Numbered from the stretch's first letter, positions 24,582 to 38,567 are shown. The stretch is DNA of 64,000 bases from Caenorhabditis remanei (GCF_010183535.1 NC_071333.1:5950587-6014586); one strand, 5' to 3'. Program-made: numbers and translations. Notes: generated by a model from the letters alone, not told the origin.

Positions 24582-26507
24582 GCAATAACTCTCTCGTTGT
24601 GTGTTAGATGACGTGAGCGTAGGAGATGAGGCGGGGTCCCTGCGTCGCGCACTTCTTCATTCGCCATCAGTCGCCGTTTTCTAACCGGGCTCACTCACTC
24701 GCGCACTATTTCAGCCCGCCCCGTTTTTCTTTCTCGCACATAAGATGAAAGCTTTGAAGAAGAAAAAAGGAAAAAGGAGAAAAAAGAAGAGGAGGACGGG
24801 AGAAAACAGAAAAACGCCTGAAGGCAATATCTGAGCAGAGAATTGAAGCATAGAAGAGAACCGCCCAAAAAAGAGCGGGTCCTCAGCTCCACTAACATAT
24901 ATGCATGACATACAGAAAGAGAGTGGGGCAAAAACGGGTCTCGTGACGAAAAAAAATGGAGAAACAAGGAAAGGCTCCGTCCTCATCATGCCTTTCTTGT
25001 TTCCGGAGCCCTCTTACAACAAGTGGAGATATTGAAGAAAAGGGCCCTTCAAGGTTTAGGGTTTATTTGACTTTAATTTCATTCTAGGCATCGTTTTCCA
25101 TTTTGCTCTCTTTTTTCATTTCCGAGAATGCGGAAAATGAATGAGTGAAAGAGAAACCAATGTTCTTGGAAATGAAATACGAGATGGGAGTCTTCTGAAG
25201 AGAAACAACAATTTATTCTCCTATCAATTAATTGTATCTGATTTATGAGAAATCTCAAAAAATTGAAAACATCGAGAAAAGTCTTGAATAGAAGATGAGA
25301 GACTTGTCGTCGTTCACATCTAATTCATAAAGAAATTGATTTCTATCAGAAATTCAGACTTCACCCTCACTTTCTGAAATGCCACGTCTTAGAATCACTA
25401 GTTTAGCTTTTGAAGGGCACTCTGATCAGCTATTTGGACTTTTGAACAATCTTCTAATGTTGTCTACAAAACTTTTCAAAAATCATATTTTGCACAATTA
25501 GTTAACTTTGCCAAACATTCTAATTACACAGTATACTTCCTGTCTGCAAAGAATCTCATTTCCTCTCTACCTATGTTTTCATGAATAACGGACAGGGTAG
25601 AATGGGGAACTAGAGATGAGCCTGTCTCATGTCTGTTTCAGACGTGCTCAATGATTTTGGCTCATCTTCTCTCAACATTACCCCTGTTTTATGGTCAATC
25701 CCCTACTCTTCGTTTCTGCCAAAAAAACAAGGCAGTGTCATCTGATCAATTCCAAGTCTGTTTTTCTTTTATCTCAGTTTTTCTATTCACGTACAATATC
25801 AGTTATGTGGAATAGAAAAAAGCAGAAGAGATTTTGTCCCGTAAGCAACTCTTGCCCGACACTTATTTCTGCCTTATAATCCAATCGGACAGGGGAAAGG
25901 AAACTCAGCGAATGATCGTATTAGTCTCATGTAAAGCGTTTATGAGAAAAAGTTTATCGAGATATTTTTTCTCCTCCTTATTCTCAGAACTAGCTTTAGC
26001 TTTTTAAGAATTTTCTGATTGCTACAAAAACACAACTTTCTTGAAGTCTTGTGAAGACGTCTTTTCATAACAAGACACGGTGCATTGGAGATGAGCAAAA
26101 TAATGCTAATTGTGCGCGTGGCAAAAACTCGCGACGAAGCTAGGTGAAATAGAAAGAATAAGAAACCGAAAAAACCCATCTCATTAGGAAAGTGTGAAAT
26201 TCTTCCTTTTTATGAAATACGTAGCATAAGGAGCTCAAGGGACAAAAAGTGCTTATACAGGACAAAGGCTTGACTCACATTATGCATTCAAAAAAAGGAA
26301 AGGAATAATTTGAAAAAAAGGAAAAAATAAAAAGAAGAAAAAGGAGAATAAAAAGGCAGAAAAAGGAAGTCATCATCTTCAACGGGGGCGCAAATAAGAG
26401 GGGTCCGTAAAATTGGAGGATACATCGGCATACATATCAGAAAATGATCCAAGACGTTGAAGAAATGAGTAACAAAACATAGTAATTCTTCATGGGAAAA
26501 ATCTTAT

Positions 26508-26558
26508 TCAGAATTCTCAGAATCTCTCAGAATCGACCAAAATCGCCCAGAATCACAC
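26508..26558 (+). repeat. Degenerate CAGAATC minisatellite
   Basis: Imperfect units built on CAGAAT (with C or TC) recur about every 9-12 bases. An AAAATCGCC unit interrupts the series. This is a short, decayed tandem array. Confidence 0.5.
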
Positions 26559-28945
26559 CTCTGAGCAGAAAACAAAGTCTCACATGATTCATGACGTGAA
26601 TTACGTGAAGTAATTTTCAGGTGCTCGCTCATTGAGAATAATAGGTGAGAATTGTCTATACATCAGATTCTGAAGTCTAGGAAATTACTCATAACTCCTT
26701 CATGTACTTTTTCTGCATCTCCTGACGCACAATATGTAAAACTTGAGCCGATTTAAAAGATATAGAATAGAATCTAACATCTGTACCAACCACTGGCGTC
26801 ACTTAACAAAATCTTCCACTTTCAATCAATCATAATCTTAATCCATTGAAGATTTGTGAACTCCGAACAAGAAGATAAGCTAAAAGCTGTGAACATGAAA
26901 AAGATGTGGAGAAGAACATTTTCTTAACCCTAATCTCACTTGCCGCCTACACACACCTCGAGCTACTTGTCCATGCACATCAACATCCTACGAAATCTTG
27001 TGAACTTTTTCTGCTCCAAATAAAAGAAGAAGGTCGGAGCGAATTTCATTTCCGTCTTGCTTACGTATGAAAAACGGCAAAAAAGTTCAAACAAACTACA
27101 ATGAGACAAAATAACAGCTGATAAAAACTTCACTGATTGAGTTCCCGGAATGGAAGAAGGGAAGAGAAACTGCGAATAGATAAAACTAAATTCTGCCGAT
27201 TCATGAAAATCGCATCAAAGACCAAGTGCACAGAAAAAAGCAAAGACCTCGAACTTCTCTTCAGAAAAAGTTTCGGAGAGGGACCTCTAAAGGAAACGAA
27301 TGACTTGAGGGAATTGGAGTCTTGTGAGAAAAAGTGAAATTAAAACCAAAAGAAGTTGAGCGTGGTTTGAACGCGCTTTTTAAGTGGCGAGTCATTGGAA
27401 AACGGTTGATGATGTCATCTTTCGTTCAACAGGAAATTGGACAAAGTGGACAGGATTATTATGTACGTGTGAGGTTGAATAGATTATACAAATATATTGG
27501 TTTAGGTTCACGAGAGCAATCAGGAGTGTTATAAAAAAGTTTGATGTAGTGGACAGCCATAACTCAAAAGTAAAATTCATACATGAGTTTGCAATCAAAG
27601 TAGCTTGATGAAGTAAAAAAAGAAAATTGTGAAAAAAGAAATAAACGTCCTCAGATCAGAGGTAACAACAATTTCGTCATCATTCCACTAACAATTTCAT
27701 TGATTTTGAGGAAAACGGGAAAGTGAAGAAAAGTATGATTACTGATAAGACGCAAGCACGGTGATAAAAGAAAAGAGAGCGTCATTGATGGTCTTGTTTG
27801 CTGGTTGGAATGCTGGAATGGTTGAAATGCGGTAACACCATGGGTTTTTAAAAGGGGGACGCAAGATAAAATCTAAACAGTAACCTAATTATCTTTCTGA
27901 ATTTTTAAATTAGGAAACCACTCCCCCGTCCCGCCTTTTTGTTGTTTCTAGTGTTTCAGAAAAATAGAAACGTTTCAGGACAAACAGGTATTTCATTAAC
28001 TTTGCCTCCTACAAAAACCTAAAGAATTTTCCTGAAAAAAGAAGAAAAGATCAAGTGCAAGATAGCGTGTGGCGATGCCATTAATTATGTTTCTTCTCTC
28101 GTGTCATCGCTTTCTTTTCACATACGTCAAAACCCGCGGCCTATTTTGGATTCAGAAAATAATTTGAAAAATCTGAGAAAACATGTCATGTTTTCTGATT
28201 TTGGTTTTGGTTTCGATTTCAATTTTTGACGTCTGTGTTGCGTAATGATACAAATCTCAGTTTGCTTTTGTGATAAAGAAGATAATCCAAAAAAATGGAA
28301 AGAATGAAAATAATAAGCAGATCAGTATTCTGGAAAAGAAAAGAAAGCACTTCAATGGATTCCTTTTTCCATCTCTATGATTGAATACATTCCTCATTTT
28401 TTGAGATTGGAAGAAAATGCGGTGTGATAAATATGGATGAGAGAAATTCAGGAATTTTGATGATAGGGGTCGAAATCTGGAAAACAAAACTGCTAAAAAT
28501 TTTGCTTCTGAAATAACTCACTTGTTACATATATCGCCAATTACTTGGGTATCCGATGATGTTTCAGAACATGTTCAATACTTTACATCATATCAATTTG
28601 TTTCAAAAAGCTATTGTGAATGTCGAAATTAAAAACCCAAAGTGTCAAAATCAAAAATCCGAAGCGTTAAGATGGAATAATTATTTGGAAAAATTGAGAT
28701 GCACTACTGCTAATCAGCCAGATGACTGAAATTGAATAAAAAGATGAAAAATGAAGATGTACTAACTTGACTGACGAGGTTGATCCCATAACAATGGATC
28801 ATATAAAAACTACTCACAAGACTTCAGTCTGAATAATATCATTAGATTAACCTTTCAAAAACAGGAGATTATGAAAAAGAGTAACGAATTCTCAAAGAGT
28901 ACATAACTCCTTGATAACTGAGACAAATTCCAAAGAAGAGACTGC

Positions 28946-28989
28946 TGTACAAAAGTAGTTTTTAGTATGTACAAAAGTAGTTTTTAGTA
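28946..28989 (+). repeat. Perfect 22-bp tandem duplication
   Basis: A 22-bp unit beginning TGTACAAAAGTAG and ending TTTTTAGTA occurs at 28946-28967 and 28968-28989 without mismatch. Confidence 0.9.
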
Positions 28990-29058
28990 AGGGAGCGCTA
29001 CAAAACTAACAATGTTTAATTTGAAACCTAGATTTCTGATACTCACAACTACCTTGTA

Positions 29059-29830
29059 TTACAAAATCTTGTTCAATATATCAATTGATTCGTTCACAAC
29101 ATTATTAGATAATTCAAAAAACTCATTTTGCTTTGAAGTACATGAAATCGTTCCAATAAATTCGAGAAAAACAAGAATTCCAATTGCTGGATTTAGAACG
29201 AGAAGAAATTGGCTTTCAGCGTCTATTTCGCTTCTCAGTCGGTTTAGTTGCTCACTCATTTGCATTCTTTGTATATGGAAGCTTCCAATTGTAGTGTAAG
29301 AAAAGAGAGAAATAGAAAAAACAGCTCCAAATAGAGATATATAAATCAAATTGAAAGAGGACAGAATAGAATGACTGAATGCGAAAAGAATTCTCTGGAA
29401 TTGAAGAAAATTGAATAGGACACCAATGATAGGTATCGAATCAAGAGAGATTAGGATTAAGAGATTGGATTGAAAACAGAAATTGATTTGATCCAGAAAA
29501 AAAAAGAGTTTAGGACTAGAAAAGAGAAGAAGTCGTAAATATTTTTGTTATTTGAAGTGTGGCTCTCCATTTTTGCTTCATGAATTCATAAACCGAATCT
29601 AGTTGAGTTCTCATGAATTGAGTACACAGAGAATCCTTTGAAAATCTAATTCTGCTTATTACAGATGAGAGATACTAGAAACTCTGGCGCGAGTGTCTTT
29701 TTCTTGAGAAAATGTAGAAGATAGCAGAAAACATCTGTGACTCACCTTCAAGCTTAAATCATCTGATGTAGACGTTGCTGATTTGACTTTAAGACCACCG
29801 GAAAAAATGGAGTGAGTTTTTTTCTTTCAA
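29059..29830 (-). CDS. Possible small multi-pass membrane protein
   Basis: I cannot name this protein. The clearest part is a minus-strand exon 29394-29059 with acceptor AATTCCAG and a stop at 29059-29061. It encodes 111 residues with a long hydrophobic segment (FNLIYISLFGAVFSISLFSY), a charged helix-like loop (QLNRLRSEIDAES) and a second hydrophobic segment (LVLNPAIGILVFLEFIG). The frame stays open upstream of the acceptor to about 29560 and remains hydrophobic. A phase-compatible upstream exon ends at 29746 with donor GTGAGT (KVKSATSTSDDLSLK), but I found no convincing start; its 5' limit near 29830 is a guess. Nematode seven-transmembrane chemoreceptors have a similar loop-plus-helix pattern, but no family motif is clear. 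It may be a pseudogene. Confidence 0.33.
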
Positions 29831-32651
29831 AAAATAAGAAAGAATCACCTCTATGCGAATGCAATCAATTTTCTAGAAGAAAATATTCAAAAATAGAATA
29901 GCTACCTTTTGAAGGACACTTCACAGAAGAGAAGACAAATGTTCTTATTTTTACGAAACTTGAGACATGTATTTGAAAACAGTAAGTGAGCGGAAGGGAC
30001 TGCAAAGTGAAATTGCCAAACAAAACAATCCGAGTTCTTACTTTGTTTCGAAACTAGATGCACCTGTTCAAACGGATAAAATATAAAACAATTGTTCGCC
30101 TCTCTCTTGTGCGCGGCGTTTTGTTTTCATTCGCTTGATTTTAAAATGAAATCCGCTCTCTTCCACTCCATTTTTCTCTTGTCACAAAGCAAACATTTCA
30201 ACTTTTGCGTGTTCAAAAATGCATGGTGAGAAATGAAATAAATTCGAATGATTGATGAAATGAGTGGGTGGACTAGTGCTACTCAGCGGTTTGAATGGAT
30301 GACTGAAACTTGAAGTAATTTGAATTTTTCAAAGTTTAAGAACAACAGAAGAATGGAAAAACGAAGAAAGAGTAGAAAAACAGAACGCATGAAAACAAAA
30401 GAAATGTTGGCAGGCACATTTTGAACGTGACACTTTTTCTTTTCGTCATTTTTTCTTATTTTTATTCTAATTAGTTCTCCTTGAAGAGATAATGCATCAA
30501 ACAAGAATACTTTCCGAATGAGGGAGTAACCACATAACATATTCACAGGTTTCATGTGGCGTTTGATGTTCTTAAGTCACGTTACCATAAGCTTGTGAAA
30601 CGTCAGAGTCTTGCACTATGACCAAAAAAGATGGAAAGATGAAGATGTGTCTTAAATAGTGGGTAACTGGTAGGCTGGAACACAAATACCAAGAATGTGT
30701 ATGACCCGAAAAATAGAAAATACTGGCCCGAGGGCTGGTAAACAGAAGTGCACCACGGCAGCTGTGCAGAACTGCTATTTTGGTAGTTTCATGGAACGCA
30801 ATTGGTTCAGAGTAGGTTTTGAATTTCAAGTTTTCAGACAATCGCTTACTTTCTCATTGATGAAACTTCAACACATTTAAAACAGGGAATGTCTTTGAAA
30901 AACGAGAAAATTCAATAAGTACTTCAAATCTCAAAGTAAACTGAACTTAATTAAAAATCTCCGGTTTACATACGTCATTGTTTCAACATAAATAGAGAAA
31001 AAAGGGTCAAACAGAAGTTTATCTCTCTGAAAGTGTTATTGTGCCACCATGGTTAATGAAATGTTGCAATGCTTGATCACGTTTTGGCTGCCACTCCAAC
31101 ATAACAAAGCCAAATAGCCAAGAAGCTATGCAAACATTGTTATGCCCATTTTTATGGTTTCTTATTCTCAGAAATGTTTCGTGTCAAGCTTTCAGGGAAA
31201 TGTTGTGATGACAATTGAAATACTGTCGACAGGCATAATTTCGTTACCAGTTTCATGAGCAGTTTTTGTTGTAATAAGTTTCATATTCGATATTCATTCT
31301 ATCTGTTTTTCACAATTTTGGCAATTTTTACTACCGTACATGAGTCAGAAAAATTATTTGCATGGTTCATGCTATTTCAATTGTTTTGCGATGTTATGTT
31401 TGAACTTTTTTCCTGGTGGAAAACCAACTAGGCTTTAAACTGATTTCAATAGAGCAAAATCTTTCAACAAAACTTTACATGAAATAAAATTCAATACATT
31501 ATGGATTCGATAGGTTTGACAAAATGACAAATCACATATCTCAATTTAATAAATCACATAAATTGAATGCAAGCGTATACTTTTCATAAACGTGGGACGT
31601 CTAATTCAAAAGCAAAGTGTTTGCTGACACCAGAATAACTGTGAACATCACACGTTAAATTGAGTAGAATTCGTGAACTGATACAGATGAGAATGCAAAA
31701 ATATAATTATTGAGAAAACAACTAACTAATAAGTAAGATTCACAGTTTCCAAATGGAATTTATTTGTAATTAAAGTTTTTCTCATAAGAGAAAATAGGAA
31801 AACGACCTTTTTCAAAAAACTTGAAATCAGTTTCGTTTTTGGTACGAACAAATACCATTCATCGGATCTTTTTCATAAATAGATTCTGAAGAATATCTTA
31901 AATTTTTCACCATAGACTTCATAAAACTTGATATATTTCTTGACAGATTTAACATACTAACTCTGAAGAGCCAGAATAAAGACCACGATACTGTAAGCAA
32001 TTGATATTTAGATAGCTCAGTCTGACAAAGAAACTGAGAATAAAGTTGCTCACCTTTTTGTGAACATAAAATCCTTCATTTATAACGATTGTTACAACTG
32101 TTACGCTGATTTTTGACACTGCATAAAATTCGCTTCAATCCTTTTTGCGCGCAGAGATAAAACATCAAATGAATATCGGAATAATAATTATTAAGATGAG
32201 AGTCCATATCCAGGTTTTGGACAGTGATTAATATCTTCAAAAGTTTCTCTCATCAGTTTAGCCGTATTCCTGTAATAACCAAATGCTGCAAATAACTGAA
32301 ACATAAATCTATTTTGAGTATTCTGATCTAAAATAGGTTCAAAAAATTGTCAAAACAAAAAATTAAAAGTTCGCACATTTCTCTTCTTCTACCAAAAACG
32401 AGAAACAAAATGAATAGATATAAAATTAGATATGCAATACCCCCAAACTTTTTGTTTCAAATGAGACCAAATTCTCCTTTTCAAAAAGTTTGTATTGATT
32501 TTCATACACTTATTAATCCAAGCATTTTATCACAATGTACTCTGGGTTCCGAAAAAGGTTAGAACATGTTCTAAAGTGTTAGAAAAAACTTTCTACTATA
32601 AATTACTTCTCAAAAGTTCAAATTTTTGCGACAATAAACAAAAATCAATTA
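29831..32651. other. Region without a supported gene, 3' of the PDZ gene
   Basis: This AT-rich stretch lies downstream of the minus-strand PDZ gene. I see only short frames without splice context and no RNA gene. It presumably holds the 3' untranslated region of the PDZ gene. Confidence 0.5.
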
Positions 32652-35600
32652 TCAACAGATTGCAGGTTGACCAACAGCGGGAAGAAGGGTAATTGTGACA
32701 CTCGTTTTTCCAGCGATCACGGATTGCACGTATTCAAGACAACGTCCTTTGACATATTCTTCATCAACGTAAATTATTTCGTCTCCAACGGTTAGCATCG
32801 GGGATAATGATGGAAGGGAGACTCGTGAGATGAAGATTCCGGCTGAAATAAAAATTGATGTCATATAAAATAAATCAAGTAGTGCATTACCTCGTTGTCC
32901 CGCCACAACTCCGGTAGCAATATAGAATCCAAATGGTCCTGGCATCATTTTCTCTACTAACACCCTTCGGAAACCTCTTTGGTCAAGTGCCACCAATTGA
33001 GCACGCACACTTTGTGTTCTGAAATAGATCCCATTAATATAATAATTTCTGAACAATAAAATAATGACACTCACCCATATTCTCCTTGATCATATTGAAC
33101 TGGAACGGAATGGCCCATTGGCGGTGGTCCGGTTGTTGTGATATGTGGAATGTTGAAATTCTGTTGAGGCAAGTTGGTGCGACGCAAAAGTGTAGGCTGT
33201 CTTTCAAACGATTGTGGTGGGGGTTGTCTGAAAAGAAATGGTGCCATTAGATATCCGTTTTCTCTGTGGATTTGAATTGCGAAATCCCTCTAACTCGAAC
33301 CTTTGCAATTCGTCTTGCATCATTTGAAACTGGAGGGCTCTATAAGCGGTTAGTTCATCTGAATTATCCAAGTGTAATTGGCAAGAAGATCCCATTAATG
33401 GAGCGGTTGGTAGTTTTCTTCTCCTCGTACCCATGTTCAAGTTCTGAAAATTAAATGAAATAAATAAAATGGATAGCATCATGGAAATATCTCACATTGA
33501 TATGAAGGTTGTCCAAACTTCCAGGAAGTTGATTAATTGCTGTCATCAAGGGTGACTGGTGTGTTGGTGGTGGACGGACTGGTGGTTGCACATCATAATA
33601 GTCTATTCCCTCGTAATACGATTTGTTGCCACGTGGCAATGAAGAGCTACGTTGACGATAGCGACGTTGAAGCGTGTCATTCACACTTTTCCGGATGAAA
33701 GCGTCCCTGAATGATTCTTGAGGCTGCGGTTGCACAGATCTAAAATAAACAACTAGAAATTAGATAGTTCTTTGAATCTTTGGCATACCGTAATCTCTGC
33801 ATTGCAATAGTATACGGTGGCGGCTCCAAACCCTCTAACTGATCGGCATAGGTTGGTTGAGGTTGCGGAGTAGAACTGATTGGAAGACGGCGGTTTGGTG
33901 TTCTTTCTGAAATGATAAAATTATGAAAGCGGTTTGAATAAAAACTAAAAACAAGTAATTATTAATAAAATATGAAGCTGTTTTCTTCAAAATGATCTAT
34001 TCTGTTCACAGACTAAACTGAAAACAAGCATGCAAAATCAATGGGCAACGTGTATTGTCATGGAACCTTTTAAAAAAGAAGCTCTCACTGGTCAGGAATA
34101 CATGCTAATTCTGTTTTTAGTACGCAACGCATGTGTCATGCTGTCTAGTAGCATCTCATATTTGCAGTTCTTTTCTCTCTCTGTTCACGGGTTTTTTCGC
34201 TCTGTTTTTGCCTAAGACGCAGAATATTATTGAAATGATGTCTTCCTCATTTATCTTGCCCATTCCTTTTAAAATTTGCTGTCAAAATGCATCATTTACT
34301 ACGTTAAAAGTCCAGTATAAACAAACGCTTACGCATAGGTTTGAATTATACTAAACCAAGTGAAAAGTAAATAAATGGAAAAAAAAAACTAACGCAGTGT
34401 GCCCGTCCGATGAGATGATGGAGAGGATCTGTTCACTGGAGCAAAATCATTTTTGTTAAGTTTTGACTGTGTATCAGTGTGATTCTGGGAGTGACCCGCG
34501 GGTTGTTGGTATGTTGTGACTTGTGGAACGCCGACAGCTGAAAAAGGATAAAGTTGTTATTTCCTACGAGATGTCTGACTGAGTTATGAAATGAGAAAGA
34601 AAAAGTTATGTAGTTGAGGCGTAGGCTCACAACTCGGTTACGCTTTGTTCGTTTTGCATTTTTACTACGTATTTCTGATATTCTTAACTGTTTTCCGTAT
34701 AGTCTGACAGATTGCTATGACTAGTAAATTATATCATGAATCTAATTCAATAATTTGGTTTTGTAAACTTTAATGTATCTTACGGCCTCATAATTCCTGC
34801 TTTCGTAAAATTCGCGTCTTCTGCTTACCTGAGTTCATTAACATTTCCTGAGGATCATTTCTCGGTGAAATGTGTGTGGAGGAGGTTCCGCTGGACGTTG
34901 ATGCACCGCTATCCACTTCATCGGCAAATCTTACACGGTACTTAGCTTTCGTCACAGGTGGAGTCGATTGTTGTTGTGGTTGCAACGGGAGACGACGAGG
35001 TGTAGTACTGTAGCTGGCTATTTTGCGCGCAGAATTTGGAGTCAGGTAGTCAGCGGAAGATTGGCTTCGGAAATTTTGATACGCAGATTGTGGAAGATCT
35101 GAAAATAGATACACACGATTACCACATTCAAATTTATAAATGAATTCATTGAAAAAGTTTTGTAAGAACATATCTTCTTTTGGGCTCATTGTCTTCTGTA
35201 CAATAGGAATAGAGAACACTCAGTTTGTTGTAAAGCTCAAATATCAACTGTTGGTTATAGCCAACTCCACCAATTATGCATGAGCTTCAAATTACCCTCT
35301 TGTTCTGAATACCCCCCCATGATTTCCTGATCTAGTTATTTTTATGACCCCAATCAAATCCTACCTGGTATTCTCCGTTGAGTATTTCCTTGCTGTCCGT
35401 TTACGGTACCGTTGATTGATGTCCCAAAAACAGCAGCTCTCGGAGATCCCTGATCACAATCAGCGCTAATACCACTGTCCGTGTCGCTATCTTGAGGGGT
35501 CAAGTACCCTGAAAAACCAAAACTGATGGCAAATTCATAAACCCCAGCATTTCTTTTTTTTTCATTTTCAGAGGTCCTTTGAGGAGACGCAATATGTGCG

Positions 35601-37568
35601 CATTATAAATGAAACAAAATAAAATGAAAAGGAAACTAGCAGTAGCTGGCCACTTGGTTTTTTCTTCTCGTCTCAGTTCTGTGAGTCGGAGGGAACTGGC
35701 GCCAAAAAATAAAATGTATGGCAGAAACTGAAGGAGCAGTGAAAAAAAAGTGGATCGTGACGTTTTTGTGGCGGGGATAAGGAGAAGAAGAACAATGAGT
35801 TTAAAGCATGTTTGGCCAGAATTATTGAAGACATCTACCGAAGAGGAAAAAGCAAAGGGAAAAGAGGACGGCACAGGCGAGAGTGCAACATCCCTGCTCT
35901 TATTTTTTCAAAAACTTCTGGCACATTTTCTTTCCGTGTTTTCTTTTCTTTTTTTCTCACTGGAGGGTGAAGTGGTTCGTTTTGATCGACACTCAGGGAG
36001 GGAGAGCATATCAGAATAAAACTTGAAATAAAACGAAAACCGAATACTTGTCTTTTTTGAATGTCTGATCAAGTGAACTTCTATTTCCTTCACGTCATCT
36101 TGGAATATGTCTACCGTAATCGAGTTTACGACTTCTCATCATAAATATGACATGAGTGCGGCTAACTTCTTATGGCAAGAAGTACTCGGATGTTGTTCAT
36201 TATGAGAGAAATGAATGAAAAGAACATTGTTCAGATAGAATGGTTTATTAAGAACTTCTAAAGCTCAGATGTATACTGTGAGTACAAAAATCGAGTATGT
36301 TTCAGTTGCTGTGTTTAATTAAATTGAATTTTATAAAAACTGCTACAACATTGTCCGTTTAAGATAACCAATGCGGCATAAATAAAGAGTAGAAAACTGT
36401 TTTTTAATTCAAGAAGTTTAACAGCTCGGCTGATTAAAAATTTCCCACAAATGTCTGCCGCCAGTAAGTGCTTGTTCTATATAAACGTCTACTTGTTCAG
36501 ATCGATTGTAATTTACCTGATTGCGTTGTTAATTATTTTAATAAAAATTATTTCTCACGGTTAAAAAATTATAATCTTTCATTTACCAAGCAGTTTCACA
36601 AACTGATGATGTGATTCCTCAAATTTCGCTGTCTTTATTTAATTCTCAGTTTGGAATTCGGAAACTATCAACAGTATCTTCAGCGAACGATTGTAGAAAT
36701 GATTTTTTTTATTCCTATTTTGAGTAATGACTCATTAGCTAAAACTCGAGGATGACAATTTTGTAAAAATTCAAAAAGTTTGACAGTGAAAAAATAAACC
36801 GGTGTTGGGTTGTGTTTGGTCTTTGCACATAACCAACAAAAAATATCCAGCTCCACCAGTCTAGATGCTCTTTCTCAAAATGCAATAAGCAGGAATGGGT
36901 TGGCAGTCCAGAGGCCGGACGGACACTAAAACGCAAAACGCACTTTTGTTAGGAGAAAGGATATGACCACGACCAGAAGCCACATCAGCTAGAAAAAAGA
37001 AAAAGTTCTAGTTCTGAAGGGTTCGGGAGCAAAAATGGAATGGCAGTGAGTTTCGGTCTCGCTTGAAAAGGTCCGCCCTTTCTTGCCCGAACAGAGGAGA
37101 GTAAGCATTTGAGATGGGTTACAAAAAAACTGCCGAGGCGTCCCTGCTCGCGGGTCTTTTCCTCTTCCCGAAAACGCTTGTCGTTTTGGTTTGTCTCTTC
37201 ACACTGAACACTGAAAGTGAGAGCGACGAAAACAATTCTTAAACTCAAAATAAAAAGTGCTCAGCAAGAAAATGCTGAACCTATTACGGTTTAGGTCAAC
37301 CCGCGGAATCAACTAAGCACACCATTTTGCGGATGAGAAATAAATAAGAGAAAAAATAACTTGGCAGTTATAAATGTCTCGCTTTTTCTTTTTCACTAAA
37401 ATAATTCATGATGGAAAAAGAAATGCAAAAAAAATGATAGATATGAGCATTTGAACACAGGAATAGTAAATTGAAAAGTGACGTACCTCCTTGATGGTAA
37501 AACTGGCCACGTCCCAGATTTCGAGGTTTCGGCGGTGGCATAGGTGCTTGACGATTACCAGACGACAT
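32652..37568 (-). CDS. Scaffold protein with C-terminal PAR-6-like PDZ domain, 538 aa
   Basis: Exons are 37568-37487, 35508-35365, 35098-34829, 34537-34394, 33906-33789, 33739-33496, 33443-33301, 33227-33075, 33018-32891 and 32842-32652. All junction phases agree (1617 nt). Residues 1 to about 430 are low-complexity, rich in Pro, Gln, Ser and Arg. They include an SH3-ligand-like PMPPPKPR near the N-terminus, a PP1-docking-type RVRF at about 130-133 and a WW-binding-type PPPY at about 242-245. Residues 449-533 form one PDZ domain: RRVLVEKMMPGPFGFYI, then GIFISRV, then VGDEIIYVDEEYVKG. Its nearest resemblance from memory is the PAR-6 PDZ, with PFGF as the ligand loop. The role is inferred as an adaptor for polarity or junction proteins. 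I do not recognise the gene, and the binding motifs are sequence matches only. Confidence 0.85.
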
Positions 37569-37577
37569 ATTAACACT
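37569..37577 (-). other. Probable trans-splice acceptor of the PDZ gene
   Basis: On the minus strand ATATTCCAG (AG at 37577-37576) precedes the ATG at 37568 by seven nt. This is the usual spacing for spliced-leader addition and supports this start. Confidence 0.5.
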
Positions 37578-38567
37578 GGAATATCAGAAAAATAATTGTA
37601 AGATCTCATATGTCATTTAATAAAGAAAACGAAAAAGGAAAGGGAAACAGCGGAGAATTAAGAAACAAGTGATAAACTGATAAACTGAGAGAAAATGATA
37701 AACTATCGGCCTAGTTAAGGTATACAGAACATGCCCTCTTTTTTGCGGAGACATGTAGAAGAAGTTGAAAAAGAGGAGGTGGGGGAGGAAGATGCAAGAT
37801 GAACGAAAGGATGTGAAAAGTGACACTGTTAATTGGATATATATGTAAAGTGGACACAATCGTGACTGGCACTGGGAGAGACATCAGTTAGAATAAAAGT
37901 TCACCTTTTCTGTGAGTTCATTTAAGAAACTCATTCGTGTTTCATCTGAAAATTCTTTAAAGGTGTTAACGTTCTTGAATCACAATAACTATCCTGCCTA
38001 CAGTAAATTTCATAGTTGCTGATGGTTAGCAATAGATTAACAGTTAAAAACAATGCAATGCTGTCCTGCATGCAACAAAATTTTCCAAATTCCTAAAAAC
38101 GGAACGACTTCACATGAGGCTCAAAACTAAGACCTCTTCTTTAAAACCGCAAAACTTCTCTCTTATCAGCCTAATGTTTGAACACCACCCTGGCAAGCGT
38201 AACATATACAGCTTTCTGTGAAAAAACTGTGTTTTTTTCTGTTCCCCAAGAAGATAAATCGTTTTTGAGGCGCAGCGTGTTGGAAGTTAATAGAACTGTC
38301 TCTAGGGACAAATTGATCAACAAAAGGTCATACAACACCCACACATACAATGCAGCACTTCAAAAAAGAAAGTGATAATAAAAATAGTACAGTATTCTAT
38401 CAAAAGAATGAATGAAATGAAGTTCCATAGATGTGGTGAGGCGGGAGTCGAACAAAATTCCATTTAGAATATTGCTTGGTAATCTAACACTCAAAAAGGG
38501 GCGGTAAGCAGCGTATCAAAAGTTAGGCCTCTAGGAAAAGAGCACATGTTTAATCCCAACGCCTTAC

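Larger units (their letters stand above)
24582..29058. other. Non-coding region upstream of cab-1
   Basis: The first few hundred bases (24585-24720) are GC-rich and probably carry cab-1 promoter sequence. Beyond that I see no gene. Two short plus-strand frames at 27137-27534 are rich in Lys, Glu and Arg, but the strand is purine-rich there and they lack starts or splice support. Repeats are noted separately at 26508-26558 and 28946-28989. Confidence 0.5.

Noticed and set aside
27137..27534. Two adjacent Lys/Glu/Arg-rich plus-strand frames
   Set aside because: The strand is purine-rich here, which alone yields such residues. The frames begin at TTG and GTG and have no acceptor or start.
38434..38470. 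Minus-strand GTTCGACTCCCGCC followed by TCACCAC, resembling the 3' end of a tRNA
   Set aside because: The five bases before the T-loop do not pair with the five after it, and no A-box or cloverleaf can be drawn upstream.
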